Assembly: GCA_008921705.1 (NCBI GenBank) | Contig: VFFE01007859.1 | Span: forward strand, 148,839 to 212,838 | Length of the DNA stretch: 64,000 nt | Reading direction: 5' to 3' | From: Burhinus oedicnemus | Taxonomy: Eukaryota; Chordata; Aves; Charadriiformes; Burhinidae | Shown: one piece after another, positions 1 through 13,763 of the stretch | Layout of the letters: every line of letters begins with the position of its first letter | Position numbering within the stretch: the stretch's first letter is position 1 | Notes under the pieces: model-generated | Told to the model about the DNA's origin: nothing | The model's input: the letters and a program-made list of their open reading frames with translations, nothing else | Databases searched by the model: none | Translations under genes and position numbers: made by a program

Positions 1-741
1 ACAACAACCCCAGGCAACGCTACAGGCTTGGGGAGGAGTGGCTGGAAAGCTGCCTGGCAGAAAAGGATCTGGGGGTCCTGGTGGACAGCCGGCTGAACAT
101 GAGCCAGCAGTGCGCCCAGGTAGCCAAGAAGGCCAATGGCATCTTGGCCTCTATCAAGAATAGTGTGGCCAGCAGGAGTAGGGAAGTGATCGTGCCCCTG
201 TTCTCAGCGCCAGTGAGGCCGCAGCTTGAGTAGCGTGTTCAGTTTTGGGCGCCACAGTATAGGAGGGACATTGAGGTGCTGGAGCGTATGCAGAGAAGGG
301 CAACAAAGGTGGTGAGGGGTCTGGAGAACATGTCTTAGGAGGAGCAGCTGAAGAAATTAGGATTGTTTAGTCTGGAGAAGAGAAGGTTGAGGGGAGACCT
401 TCTTGCTCTCTACAACTACCTGAAAGGAGGTTGTAGTGAGATGGGAGCTGGTCTCTTCTCCCAAGTAACTAGCGATAGGACAAGAGGAAATGGGTTCAAG
501 TTGTACCAGGGGAAGTTTAGGCTGGACATTAGGAAAAAATTTTTCCCTGAAAGAGTTATCAAACGTTGGAACAGGCTGCCCAGGGAGGTGGTTGATTCAC
601 CATCCCTAGATGAGTTTAAAAGTCGTGTAGATGTGGTGCTTAGAGACATGGTTTAGTGGCGGACCTGGTACAGTAGGGTCAATGGTTGGACTAGATGATC
701 TTAAAGATCTTTTCCAACCTAAAAAATTCTATGATTCTCTG
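1..741 (+). mobile_element. CR1 LINE, 3' part (runs off the left edge)
   Basis: The stretch encodes the C-terminal end of CR1 ORF2 followed by a short 3' UTR. It ends in the CR1-specific tail ATTCTATGATTCT near 726-738 with no poly-A. CR1 is a non-LTR retrotransposon that copies itself by target-primed reverse transcription, and most copies are 5'-truncated. This one begins before the window, so its 5' truncation point cannot be seen. It is clearly related to the copies at 25.1 kb and 36.4 kb, but has more stops and is therefore probably older. Confidence 0.93.
60..656 (+). pseudogene. CR1 ORF2 C-terminal remnant
   Basis: One frame can be followed from before position 60 to the terminal TAG at 654-656. 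It encodes the region downstream of the RT catalytic core, with the family landmarks [24 protein letters not shown] and WNRLPREVV. It carries in-frame TAG codons at 231-233 and 336-338, so no protein can span it. The longest open part is 363-656 (97 codons). The frame itself has no visible indel over this stretch, so decay has been mainly by substitution. Confidence 0.85.
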
Positions 742-1159
742 AAATTACTAGAATTTCTAAATCAAACCTACTGTGGGAACAGAGCAACAGAGCTGTTTCT
801 CATGAGATAATAGTAAGAGTAATAATAATAATTTTATAAAAAACCCAGAATTCCTGTTATCGTAATTATTACCCAAGTGTTCTATTTTACTTTGAATTAA
901 GTATTTCAACACTTTTGTTTCAAATGTTTACACTGAAAATACTGTGATAAAACATATATCATCTTTTTTTTGTACAATGATTATTAAAATTTAAAAATCA
1001 TTGTAATTTTGAACATCCATATCAAAGAACTTATGCCTTTCAGTCTTCTCTTCTGATTCAATCCAAATTTCTTAAAACAAGAGAAGATTTTGGCATGGAA
1101 GATTAATCCCGAATTTTGACAAACACTCTGCTATTCATCATTAAAATTCTAGCAATTTT
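742..1159. other. Unique AT-rich non-coding sequence
   Basis: Between the CR1 end and the old relict I see only AT-rich sequence with short A and T runs. No coding frame, RNA gene or repeat is recognisable. Confidence 0.6.
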
Positions 1160-1410
1160 TGTACAGCAGAAAGAACTCACTGAGAATAATGGAACATATG
1201 GAAGTCATCTGAGACCCAGGAATTCCCTGTCCCACATTGTGAAAGGTTGGGACAGAGCTCAAGACAAAGCTGTTACACTGCTCACTCTCTTCTTGCTACT
1301 CTCTCTAGGCATCTGCTCTTAAACATTGTTAAAGAGAAGATACTGAACTACTCAGCCCTTTGGTCTAACCAGTGCCATTGTTTTAGTGTTTTATAAAACC
1401 TCCACCACTG
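1160..1410 (+). repeat. Ancient CR1-like 3' tail (relict)
   Basis: Phrases such as GAGACCCAGGAATTCCCTGT, GTGAAAGGTTGGGA, GGCATCTGCTCTTAAACATT and CCCTTTGGTCTAACCAGTGC occur in the order I know from old amniote CR1/L3-type 3' ends, which typically close with a 'GGACCTTTGGTCTGACCCAGT' type motif. The match is diverged and contains small indels. No coding part is preserved. Identification is by recall of family patterns, not by alignment, so the borders are approximate. Confidence 0.5.
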
Positions 1411-2282
1411 TTTTTCAAATCAGCACACACCCTGGCATTACTATTAATTACTTTTATTTCTCATGGATTAGTTCAAATCTAACATCCCTTGCATTTGTTT
1501 CTTAGTCTTCATTGATTCACCTTTTCCTGAAATATCAGATCTTAACCACTGAAGTAAATGCTACGAATAGTGAAGTATTAGCCTTTGGTCCCCTGCCTCA
1601 ACAAGGTAAAGTTGCATGGTGTTTTCTTTTTTTTTTTAAACCAATGAATTTATAGTGTTGTACAACAAACAGGGATATGCCCTTCTATTTCCACATAGAA
1701 TTGAGGCTGCTCAATAAATGCATCATCAGCTTGGCTCTTAAGATAACAACCCATGAATCATAGTTTCCATAAATGCCCAGGGCTGATAAGACTATATACA
1801 AAACATTAAATAGCACAATGCAGGGCCTGCTTTTCAGGAGACAGAAGGTATAAGCAAAAAAGTTCTTCCTCAGTCATTCTAATAATATAAGCAAGGGAGT
1901 TGTTCCCCACTTCATTGTAATGTCACTTGGGCATCAATACCACCTTACTTGACCTTTTCTACTGAGAAAATCAGAAGGTGGTGACAGCAGGGATTTCATA
2001 TGTTATTGCTCTGATTGTTACTTTACACATGCTGCTGGTTAACAGGAGCAGCAACCTAGTGAATTAGGAGCAATACAGACCTAATAATATTAAGTAAAAT
2101 ATTTCCAGGTTTCAATCACATGAAACCACTGGCATAGATGTAGAATATGCTTGTCTGTCTCCTGGACCTTACACTAACAAGAGAAATAATTTCAGAACAA
2201 TTTATTGGTAAGGAAATCATCTAGTCTTCACCTGCTAACAAATCAGAATGATCATTTTCTGTTTGCTTGAGCCTATGATGGC
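1411..2282. other. Unique non-coding sequence
   Basis: AT-rich sequence with T runs (for example near 1627-1638). No gene, RNA or recognisable repeat is visible. Confidence 0.55.
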
Positions 2283-2549
2283 ATGACTGGCTGGATAGAT
2301 GAGGAGAGACCAGGGGATCTTGTCTAGCTCGACTTCAGCAAGGCTTTTGACACTGTCTCCCATAACAACCTTATAGGTAAGCTTAGGAAGTGTGGGTTAG
2401 ATGAGCAGACAGTGAGGTGGATTGCAAACTGGCTGAATGGCAGAGCTGAGGGTTGTGATTAGTGGCACAGACTCTAGTTGGAGGCTTGTAACTAGCCATC
2501 TTCCCCAGGGGTCAGTACTGGGTCCAGTCTTATTCAACGTACTTGTCAA

Positions 2550-3082
2550 CTCATCATGAGACACCACCTGGAGTAGTGTGTCCCCAATGTAAGAAGGACA
2601 CGGACCTGTTGGAGTGGGTCCAGAGGAGGGCCACAAAAACTATCAGAGAGCTGGAGCACCTCTCCTGTGAGGACTGGCTGAGAGAGTTGGCGTTGTTTAG
2701 CCTGGAGAAGAGAAGGTTCCAGGGAAACCTGACAGCAGTCTTCCAGTACTTAAAGGAGGTCTACAAGAAAGCTGCAGAAGGACTTTTTACAAGGACAGGT
2801 AGTGATAGGATGGGGGGTAATGGCTTCAAGCTGGAAGAAAGTAGATTTAAAATAGATATTAGGAAGAAATTTTTCACTCCGAGGGCGGTGAGGCACTGGA
2901 ACAGGTTGCGCAGGGAAGTTGTGGATACCCCATCCCTGGAAGTATTCAAGGCCAGGTTGGATGAAGCTTTGAGCAACCTGGTCTAGTGGGAGGTGTCCTT
3001 GCCCATAGCAAGGGGGTTGGAACTAGATGATCTTTAAGTTTCCTTCCAACTTAAACCATTCTATGATTCTGTGATTCTATGA
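2550..3082 (+). mobile_element. CR1 LINE (younger), inserted into the older CR1
   Basis: This is a 5'-truncated CR1 3' end. Homology to ORF2 starts around the region that reads HHLEYC in relatives and ends with the tail ATTCTATGATTCTGTGATTC at about 3059-3078. The flanks carry TCAA on both sides (2546-2549 and 3083-3086), which may be a short target-site duplication or microhomology. It lies in the same orientation as its host element. Its amino-acid sequence is a different subfamily from the copies at 25 and 36 kb. Confidence 0.85.
2603..2986 (+). pseudogene. CR1 ORF2 C-terminal fragment, open to the natural stop
   Basis: The frame is open from the upstream host DNA (2543) to TAG at 2984-2986. 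The CR1-derived part begins near DLLEWVQRRATK and continues through [18 protein letters not shown] and HWNRLRREVVDTPSLEVF. It lacks the endonuclease and the RT catalytic core, so it cannot act as a polymerase. The long open frame reflects relative youth of the insertion rather than function; the ATG at 2543 comes from the host element. Confidence 0.75.
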
Positions 3083-6000
3083 TCAATGACCTGGATGAGG
3101 GGACACTATGTACCCTCAGCAAGTTTGCTGATGACACAGAACTGGGAGGAGTGGCTGACACACCAGAAGGCTGCAGCACCATTCAGTGAGACCTGGACAG
3201 GCTAAAGTGGGTGGACAAGAACCTAATGAAGTTCAACAAGGGCAAGTGTAGAGTCCTGCACCTGGAGAGGAATAATGTCATGCACCAGTACAGGTTAGGG
3301 GTTGACCTCCTGGAAAGCAGCTCTACAGAGAGAGACCTGTGAGCCCTGGTGGACAACAAGTTGACCATGAGGCAGCGATGTGCCTTCGTGGCCAAGAAGG
3401 CCGATGGTATCCTGGGGTGCATTAAAAAGAACACGGCCAGCAGGTCGATGGAGGTCATCCTCCCCTTCTACTCTGCCGTGGTGAGGCTGCATCTGGAGTA
3501 CTGTGTCCAGTTCTGGGCTTCCCAGTTCAAGAAAGACAGGGAACTACTGGAAAGAGTCCAGTGGAGGGCTACAAATCCAATCAAGGGATCCTCTCTTCGG
3601 AGGAAAGGCTGAGAGACCTGGGCCTGTTTAGCCTGGAGAAGACTGAGAAGGGATCTCATCAATGCTTATAAACATCTAAAGGGTGCGCGTCAAGAGGATG
3701 GGACCAGGCTCTTTTCAGTGGTGACCAGTGGCGCCCAGTGGCAGGACAAGAGGCAATAGGCACAAACTGGAACACAGGAAATTCCACCTCAACACAAGGA
3801 AAAACTTCTTTACTTTGAGGGTGCAGAACACTGGAACAGACTGCTCAGAGAGGTTGTGGAGACTCCTCTGGAGAGATTAAAAACCCGCTTGGATGAATTC
3901 CTGTATAACCTGCTCTAGGTGAACCTGCTTTGGCAGGGGGTTGAACTAGATGATCTCTGAAGGTCCCTTCCAACCCCTACCATTCTGTGATTCTGTGATG
4001 CTGTGATGTGAACTTATCATCAGTTTGTTTTCCCCTCATTGCACCACACTAAGTGCCACTTTTCAAATAAAGGTATTTGTTTGCCCCATGGTACTATTAT
4101 TAAAAAAAATAAGAAAACTAAAAATCTTTAATGACTTCTAATAAGAAGTTCTTCTAAATAAGAAGACTGGATTATTCATATCCAGAAATACCAGGGAGAG
4201 GTTTCTAGGACAGGCACTATTGACTTTTACTAGCTAAATGCTACTAGGATTTAAAGCCAAACCAATGTATCAAATCAAGAGCCTGTAACCTCTGCTTTGG
4301 CATCTCTTTCCTCATTTTTATGCACCAAGCCATTCTGTGACACAGAAAAGGTACATGTATACCTATATAAATTATGATACATATGAGAAGCGCTTGAGTT
4401 TTTATTTCTCCAGAGGAATGACCCCTTGCATTGCCCTTTTAGCTCCTGCACATTACTTTTTTTACAAGTTGATGAGGAAGTGTCTGTCTCAACAGTCCCA
4501 AAAGAAAGTTAAAGACCCTTAATTTCAACACATTGAAATGAAAAGCCTTTTCTTTCCTGTACCACTTTACTTGAGCCAAAACAGAGAGACATGCACCTCA
4601 CTTGTAGTAGCAGAGGGAGGCAGCACCACTGAGTGGCATCTTAATTCAGTGTTTCTTCTGTTTATGCAATGATCAGGAACTTGCTTCTCCACTTTTCCAG
4701 GTCGTCTCATCAACTAAGAATCTTTCCTAGGCAACCCATTTCTTTTTTAGTGCTGAAATGAACAGGAGCAAAATTCAGTACCTGTGGCCAAGTAGTAGTG
4801 TGGAAAGAGACTTCATAACAAATGCACTCATTTTCCCAGAAATTTCATAGTGTATGATCCAGCTAGTCAAATATTAAGTGTGTGATCACTTACAATTCTG
4901 TCTTACTCATTGAAGAAGAAAGAGAGAAGATGGAATTCCCACGGAATGGGAAAATAGTATCTCTTAGCTGCCAAAATGAACAACATGTCACTGCCTTCCT
5001 GTAATGAGGTGAACATGGAACAATATAACAATGAAGCTCTTCCACAACAGAACAATGTGATGCCGTACTGTGACTGCAAGTGTCCCTTTGTGACTGGTTG
5101 ATAATTAAGAATACTACGTATCTTAAAAGTTATGATGTGGCTTCTGCAATACAAAAATCTGGTCTCATTGTTTGTCAGGGAAGAAGAACAAACAACTTCC
5201 GGTATTCTATTGTTATAACCAGAAGTTCTAAAATCTAAATCTGCCAATTCAATCAAAAAATGTAGTTAGATATGAATTCTGAGAGATTACACTACTTAAA
5301 AATACCACAAACTTGTTTCACAAAGACATACGATTCTCCTTCTTCCTCTTTCACCACTTTTGATATTTCTTCCAAATATCTATAAAATTGCATATAAGCT
5401 TTCTGGCTATGAACTTCTCTCTTCACATGTTCGTTAGTTAATAATATTTTGAGAAAATAGCTCTTAAAAATGCCCTTTATTTTAAAATATGGTTGCAAAT
5501 AAAGTTCCTCATGTTGACTTGGAAATCAAAGACTATATGAAAGGGGAAATGGAAGTAAACAAATTTATAATAATTAAACTATTCATGTAAATAAACCACA
5601 GTTAAACCCTTTAGTATCAACTAGCTAAACCACTATATGAATTATATCCTCATCAAATTTTTATTTTACTTTTTTGAGAGAAAGTTCTGAAAATGCAATT
5701 AATATGCATTAATATGTTTGGATTATGCTTTTAAATAAAGATACATGTGTTCGATTGGATTTTTTTAAATTACACACTTGACAAAAATATTTTAATATCA
5801 ACAGTTCTAAATAAAAGACCAGGCCAAATTATCATAACCTTTGAAAATAAAACTGAAAATTCTGGAAAATGCAAGTACATTTGAATATCTCTATTTATAA
5901 TACAGCAAAAAACTTTGGAAGATGTAACACACTTCTAATTTTTTTTTGCATTGAATGATATAAAAATTAATAATATTAGGATTAAAATTATCAATTTCTC

Positions 6001-8189
6001 TCTAGAAAGCCAATTCAATAGCAAAGATTTTCTTGCTGTAAATAAGCCATAGAGAAAAAAAGTCATGTCCTCTTCAACGGTTTACTAACCTCCTATAATG
6101 CATCTTATCAAGGGTTGTCTGAGGGAGTGGGAAGGAGACTCTTCTCTGAAATGTGCCTGCACTAGCAATTAAGGTAGTTTTAAGCATGACTTTCTGAGAA
6201 AAAGGTCCCTCCTGGTAGAAGACACTTACAGAAAGCTAGACAGAGGAAAGGTTACACAGAGATGCAACCAGACACCGTACTAACCCTTCTTTGAAAAAAT
6301 GAATTGCGTGGCATTTTTTAATTTTCTTAAAATAGGTTTTATAGATATGCAATTTTAGAGATGGAAACATTTTCAACTTCAATAAGGCAAGTTGCTCAGA
6401 TGTTATGTGACCGAATTTATTTCATTCCTTGCATGACTGTAAGCTTTAAAACCTGGTAACATGATTGCTCCCTGCCTGTACCACTGCGCTACAGCCAGAG
6501 GCTGCAGAGCTTTTCCTCACTGCTGGTGTCAAGGTGGAACTGCAAACCCTACGGAGAGATTTGGTGGGTCCTTCCTGACTGTAGTGCAGCTACACTTTGC
6601 TGTCTCCTCCTGCAGACACTGACACAGTCAAAGTGACTGTGGAGGAGAACCCAGTGTTGTCTAACATCCTCTGCTCTCCCATTTGAATATGTCTGCACTG
6701 ACAAGTAAGTTAGAAATGTTTCAGCTGGGTTTGTTTACTGCTTGCCATAGGCTTAGGAGAAATACAGCTAACACAGGACAGAGATCCTCTGGAGGACAAT
6801 GCTGCTTTATCTAGCCTGTTTCCAGGACCTGAGTTAGCTTTACATGCAGCTTGCCCAGGTATCTCTATGCTTCACTGCAGACAGACAAACCTTATGCAGG
6901 GTGAAAATAAAAACGTTGATGAAAGTCAGCTTTATCATTAGTGTTTTTTCTTGAACTCCTTTCATTGAAAAGATTCCTGTAGTGTGACTGTATCAGAGGA
7001 CCAGCCATACTGAATCATATGCTACAGAAATCACAGGCCAAGTGTTTAAGCTGATCTTAGCTCAAATGCTCTGCATTCAGTGTTCTTATTGTCAGAAGAG
7101 CATTGATGCAGCTATAATGCTTGGCTAAATATATTTCTGTATCTTGTTCATCCGTTACTCCATAGGCTGTTTTCCTATTGCAGATAATTTTATAGGTGAC
7201 ACCTAGGAGTGACAAATGGGTTTATGAAGAGTTTTTTTGCATCTGCCAACTAAAAGATATTCACTAATCCTTTTACTCTGATATAAATCATGTAGCTCAT
7301 GGTTAAAATAAGTTTAAAAAAAGCTGAGAACATTTGTGAATTTCCTATCTGTTACAGCAGTTGTCTGACTCTATCTCCTTTGTCATTTGTTATAAAACCT
7401 GTGGAAGGACCTTGAAAGGTGAGATAGACTTCTTTTTTTTCTTTTTTTCTTTGAGTTTTGCTAGTATATTTGCCACTTTTGTGATCTTTATTAAACTTGG
7501 GGATGCTAAACACAGATTTTATCTGGAAAATGTTGTGTAAATCAGACAAATGCATTCTACAGTCAAAATTATGATAGGCTACATCACAAGTCAAAAGCTA
7601 AGTTTTTGTTGCCTGCATACCTTTATCTATACTAAATTTCACATTTTGCTCACTTGGCTTATTTCCAGGTGTCATTATTATTGACTAGTGTGGAAGCCAC
7701 AGCTTTATGGGGCTGAAGAAATCAGGCATTCTACTGGGACTCAGAAGAGCTATACTCTTTTAACGGTTCAATTTCTGTTTCTTCTCCAGTGTCTTTAACT
7801 GCTCTTTTTTTTTGACAGAAACTCAACGTATCTGCAGCAAGTGCTTAGACTGAGTATCCTGTAACAGGATGCTCCGTCCTCAGTAAGAATGCAGTAACAG
7901 TTTGAACAGTTCGAATTAGTGACATTTGCTGCCATTACTGTGCATTAAAAACTGATACTGATTTGCTAACTGCAAGCATCCATACATGTTTACTTAGACC
8001 TCTTCTACACTGAAACAAACACCAGTCAAGAGGAGACTAAGTTTTTAGCTACGGAAAATGATAAATTTTCACATTTTTGGAAGGTTCTTTACAGTTAAGT
8101 CGTGTGATGAAGTTTTTGGTATTAAAATTAAATGGGTAATAATGTGCATTTCAAAACTGTCAAACAAGATAAAACCAGAACAATAAATT

Positions 8190-8204
8190 AAAAAAAAAAA
8201 AAAA
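8190..8204 (+). repeat. Poly-A run (15 bp)
   Basis: Uninterrupted A homopolymer. There is no recognisable retroposed gene upstream of it, so I treat it as a simple repeat. Confidence 0.8.
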
Positions 8205-10515
8205 GACAACTTCATTTTCATAGTCTTTTGGCTGAAGTTGCTAGTCTGACAAGCCATATTCTACTCTCTTAAACTTGCTTTTCCTCGAATTTTCATTTTT
8301 TCTAAACTTTCAATAAAGTGTGAAATGCAGTTCGGAAACAAGTTATTCACTGCCTTTCTTCCTGTCTCCGAGGTTCCTCAGGCTGTATAAGATCATACCT
8401 GATGTCATACAGAAGTTATGTTCAGAAGAAAAAGTAACATCTTTAAGTGTCAGAGATTTTTTCAGATGATAAACAAACATTTAACTCAGGATTTTTAATT
8501 CCATAGAAGCATGCAATTAGTGGTGCAACAAAGTCTTTCAAAAGTCAAGACAAAGCCAGTGAAAAGTGAAGAAATTTAGTGTTTAACTATGAACACCTTA
8601 ATTCTCATACTAAATACATCACTGAAAAAAAGACGCCTGCATGCCTTCCCAAAATGCTTAAAAATGATAATTTCATCTTCAGAGCTATGCCTTGATCTGT
8701 GAACTCCAAACTGAATTTAATATTGCAAAACAAAATTTTGAAGTGAATTGGGATTATCTTCAGGACCATATGCTCTTTAGTGAACGCACTGTGTATAATA
8801 CATTGAAATCAAAACTAGAACATGTTTATGTGTCACTTACATATAGAAGCAGCTGCAGACAAACTGACATCATAATCTTGAAACCTTTTTTTGTCACTGT
8901 TAGCAAAGCAAATACTGATCATGGCAGTCATTAAAATGCTATGTAATTTGTCAAAGTTACATCCATCAACAAAGACTGAACATTCACTGCATTTGTTTTA
9001 GGAAGAGTGTGTTGCAATTCAATAACCTGTCATTGTTTTTACAGATTACTCAGTAGTATGATTATATAATAAACACTTGCTGTGATACTAACCAATCAGC
9101 TTCTTTAAACACCAATAGATTGTATATTATGAAGCATATTACAGCTGTATTATTAAAATTTGGGATAGAATTACCAGATGAAATATACTATTACGTTTCC
9201 TTACCTAAAAGGAAATGGAAGTCTTATCAAGAGTCATTGGTTTACATCATTAATATTTAACCATACCAATGGCTTAAGATTTAGCTTGGTACTTCCCACT
9301 TTTCCAAAAGTTAGCCAAAAATTAATTTCAAATTATTATTTAAAAATATAGGAAGATTTTATTAAGATTTAATTTTTACTAAAGTGAAAATTTATTGTTT
9401 AACTGCAACAGTATTTTCAATGAACACCTTAGACATCAAATTAAGTGATACTCCATGACAGCTGAGGAGGTTAAATCACTCGGGATGTAGAAAGTCTGAA
9501 ATTATGTTTAGTGTAGTTATATTACGTTAGCTTAAAGAATAGCATCTGTATATCACAAGCTGTATTTGTTGTCCTAGAATGGGTGAGAATGTAGTGTATT
9601 CCCTGTATGTAGTGTATTATTTGTGTGTATTCGATGTTCTCTGACCATCTTCATTGTGAAGTTTTCTGTTCATCGTGAGTGTTCTAAACCTTTAAAATTT
9701 CACACTTAATTTTGACTACAAGATTCCTAAACTAGAAACAAACTGGAGGAGTTGGAAAATTTATATCCTTTTTCTCTTCTTTCAGTGTGAGAACAAGAAG
9801 AGAAGAGGTTTTATACTGATGTAATCCCATACAAAATACTGAAAATTACTTAAGATTAATCACTTTTGGCTAAAAGTGTCCTAAGTTATAGGACAATTTT
9901 GGTTTTACTTTTTTCTTTTCTGTCTCTACTTAACCATTATCGTGGTGATGTGAATACCGAATTTTACTAATAACATGCATAAAAACACTTATTTATGAGG
10001 GTTAGGTGGAAAAAACTGCGAAGAAAAAAGAAAGGGGCAAACCATAAACTGATAGGCTGAGTTAATGCTGTGGGTGAATGAATGACAGAAAGGATGGTAA
10101 ATAGCACACTATTTGCTTAAATGTAAAACTCAAACAACTCTTATCATTGCATATGAATAGATCCTGTTGAAGTAAGAACAATTTTTGCACATTTTTATGA
10201 TAATTTATTTCTATTTTGTCTTTTTAAGACATTAACATACATTATACTCTCATGTGTAAACAGTATTCTGAGAACTTATGTATTTTGCAGATTATGGAGG
10301 AAAACCATAGACCTAGTATGGCAATACAAGCTGCCAGAAAGATATTCTGGGCAGAGATACTTTCAAGGTGAGTACTTATTTGCAAGTGTTCAGTTCTGCC
10401 ATCCACCTGCTTAGGAATAAAGGCAGCCTGGGTCATCAATGGAAAACCCCCAGGTAAGGTTGCCCCAAGATACAGAAAATTAAGAAAAAAGTGAATTTGC
10501 TCTGGAATATCAGTC

Positions 10516-10536
10516 TTTTTTTTTTTTTTTTTTTTT
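10516..10536 (+). repeat. Poly-T run (21 bp)
   Basis: Uninterrupted T homopolymer, the longest pure run in this part of the window. No SINE body or retrocopy is recognisable next to it. Confidence 0.85.
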
Positions 10537-12346
10537 GTAATACGCGAGCAATGTCTCTGTTTTCTAAGATTCCACTGTTTTATTCCATATGAAATTTACT
10601 TATGAATCATCATTCTCTAAACTATACGGTACTGTTTTGTACCTTGCACAGGTATTTTTCTGATTAAAAAACAGACTAACATACGATGAGTTTGCTTTAT
10701 ACCCACGGTTATTAAATGTCAAGTGAGCAAAGTTGAACTGTAAGTTAAAATAATGTGCTTTCTGCAGCAGTGGCTTTTTTTCCGTGTGTAAAATGATCCC
10801 CACTCCCTGCCCAAATCTAACAAAGCTACACAAACCCTAAGTAAAATCCAGCTCTTTCCCCTTTGTTTTTGTACTACACCAAGAATGAAGAAGTGCATGG
10901 AATACCCAAATACAGAGTACTGCTTTCATAGTGCGAAGATTTAGCAACAGATTTCTGAAAGGGTCGTGAAACAATGATTGCAAACGCATTTTAAAGCAAA
11001 TATGATCAATCGACTTCATATTTTCTCACAATATTGTCACTGCACAGAACAGACCCCTTTAGTAAGCAAAGAAGCACAGAAACAAATCTTACTGTCAGTA
11101 TCTAGGTGCAGTGACACACTGTGAAGATAGTGGGGTTCCATGCAAGATATTTCAAATGAATTTTGAACAGTAGAATTGTATGCACGCAGAGGAGGAGACA
11201 AAGGAAAATTATTAGTTTAACTGACCTAACAATGTTAAGAGAGTGCCAATAAACTAAAATTTAATACTTCGGATGCTTCAGGAATAATCAGTTCAGGACT
11301 TCAAAAATTAAAAGTACATTTTTGTGGTGTTGTTAGTTCCAATAGAATTCAGAGCAATTTTACTGAAGGAGAAGTGATTTCTGCTGTCATCTTCCATAGC
11401 CAAGATGGCAGGAGAAGAAAGGTAAAAATGGAATGGGAATGCAATTTCCACAAAACAAAAAGATGCAGCAAGCATCTTCAGATACAGTCCTAAATGGATC
11501 TGTCTGCATCAAGCTTAGAAGCCAGCTGCTCAAAGAAATGTTGGAAAGGAGATGAAATCCTTCACTCTTGAGCACTATCACAGATAAAATATCATCAAGA
11601 AAGATGCAGTCAGTAAAGGGGATTATTGTAAGGAGAAGCGGATATGAACTATCTTAATGGCAACTCCAAGGGATCTTTAACTGCAGTTCAGTTTCCCCTT
11701 TCTCATGTCAGGAATAAAGTTCTATGCTGCTATTTGGTAGCTGTCACTGGGAGTCTGCGCTGTGCTCCAGGTTTCAGGGAGCCATACTGCAAAGGCAGGT
11801 AACAGCTCTTCATGTAATCATGTAACAGCTCTTCAATTGCCTTTTGCTCGATTAATGTATCTCTTTTAAAAAATAAGCACAGACGTTCTCAAAAATTTTG
11901 CATTGCAAGGAAACTCATTGAGAATACATAAGTTTTGTGCCAACAAGCTTCCGTGAGTCTTTCATTCACATTATGTCCTGTGATATTTTCAGATTATATA
12001 CAGCTTTATTATATTTCAGCTTTATACACTGAAGTTTTGAATGGGTAAAAAAGTCTCAGGGTAAAAACAATATGTGAATGTTTCCTGTAAAATCCATGTG
12101 TCATAGTAAATACCTAAAAATATAGTATGCTGCCATACTAACTTAACTATTTAATTTTGTGATTGAGTTCCTTCAATCTTTATTTTTTTGGAGGTATACA
12201 GCTTAATATGAAATTACCATTTCAAAGCATCAATAACCCTTACTTGTCACTGACAACATTTTCTACAACTTTAACAATCTTCAAGCAGGGTAAAGTTGCT
12301 GTTATTGTCAGTTCTCTACAGTACCTGAACTCATTGCTTCGTATTC

Positions 12347-12362
12347 TTTTTTTTTTTTTTTT
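12347..12362 (+). repeat. Poly-T run (16 bp)
   Basis: Uninterrupted T homopolymer, simple repeat. Confidence 0.8.
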
Positions 12363-13763
12363 CAAGTTGCTCAGGCTGGTTTTATTACTAATGCCGTATT
12401 CTGTATTCAAATCAGGAGTGTAAGTTCTTCACAACACAACAGAACTGCATAGGTGAAAAGTTTCTTAAAGCTGGACACGGCCATAACTAGCAAATTGTCA
12501 GAGAAGATGGATCAGCCAGCATTGAGGTGGCCTTGCTTTCAAACAGAATAGTAAATGTTAAGGAAAATAAGCAAAAGGGAAAAAAAGTTAAATGGCATTT
12601 AAGAATCTTGTTCCTCAGTTTTAGAGAACAGAGTCTGCTGCATATCTTCTGTTTTAAACTGTCACACACACAGAGTATTCAGATCTCACCAATGAAGTTT
12701 ATACACATTCAGTATATTTTCCCCCCACCATTAAGGGATAAATCAGGGTTTTTGGCAGCCTAGGAAGGAAACTTATGTGTTCCTTAAACAGCAGCACAGT
12801 GAAAAAATCTCACCCTAGTCATCACTGAGGAAAGACTTTTGTTATATCCCACTAGCCAAGCATTCTGGCACTTTGGAGTGAGAAGTACTGGAAAACCAAC
12901 TTTTCTGTGCTCACATAACTGCCCTCCCAGCTCAGCCCTCTCAGGTGCCAGGATCATTTTGCCCTCACTTTGTCAGCACCAGTCACCAATCTATGCCTGC
13001 CTTTATAACAGGGTTATGTCAAAGCAGGCAGAGAGCTCAGCAGACTCTTGCCTAAATCACTACAGCAGGGCCTCATCTAAGTTGCAACCAAAAGACAGAC
13101 CCTGAATTACCTCAAATTGATGCATTTCTATCTAAAAAAGACCACAAATGTCCCCAGATGAAAAAAACCCTGAAGTCCCTCCAGTTCATCAGTGACAGAT
13201 CTCTTCCATGATGCAGTAATGACAGAAAGAAATCTTGTAATTAGTTTTTATTTTATTAGGTTTCATTCTGTCTTCGATAAACACACTTACTCTTTGTCAA
13301 GAGGAGTCTTCCCTAAGTGTCTTGGCAAGTGCATGGAAATCAATTAATATCTAGATTTTTGACATTAAGTGCAGCATTTTACTGCAAGAGGTGCAGATTG
13401 TTTGTAAATGCACTTGTTAAAAGTTAATTTTTTACAATCATGAACACTTCTCAGCAAGTGACTGTTGAGAACAAGATCTACCTTACATATCAGCAAGACA
13501 ACCAAGTAAGAAGATGGAAGTAACTTTTAATGATTCAAGTTCATTTTCACCATACTAGAATGACAACATTCATCAAGTATGTCTGTAAGGACATACCTTT
13601 AGGTAACTGAGCTTGAGTTCTTAGTGGTTTACAATGTATCTGGATTTGCCTTCCAGCTCCTGAATCGTACCGCACATTGAGCCATCCAGGCAATAACCTA
13701 AAGGAATCCATTCATAACTCATCTTTCTGCCCTTGTTCCCTCTCTCTTCCCTTTCTATCTTTT

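Larger units (their letters stand above)
2283..4008 (+). mobile_element. CR1 LINE (older), split by a nested CR1
   Basis: The left arm (about 2283-2549) encodes the RT stretch with CTCGACTTCAGCAAGGCTTT (LDFSKAF) and the SVLGPVLFN motif. The right arm (about 3083-4008) resumes with NDLDEG and KFADD (catalytic FADD box at 3124-3135), continues through the ORF2 C-terminus, and ends in a CR1 tail (ATTCTGTGATTCTGTGATGCTGTGATG). The two arms join seamlessly in family order, between RT motifs that are normally adjacent, once the inner insertion is taken out. Many stops and frame shifts make it inactive. The small direct duplication CCAGTGGCGCCCAGTGG near 3725-3741 is a later change. Confidence 0.88.

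Noticed and set aside
4903..5256. 117-codon minus-strand frame
   Set aside because: No recognisable domain, and nothing nearby suggests a gene.
9590..9635. GTAGTGTATT repeats
   Set aside because: Only two loose copies, not a defined array.
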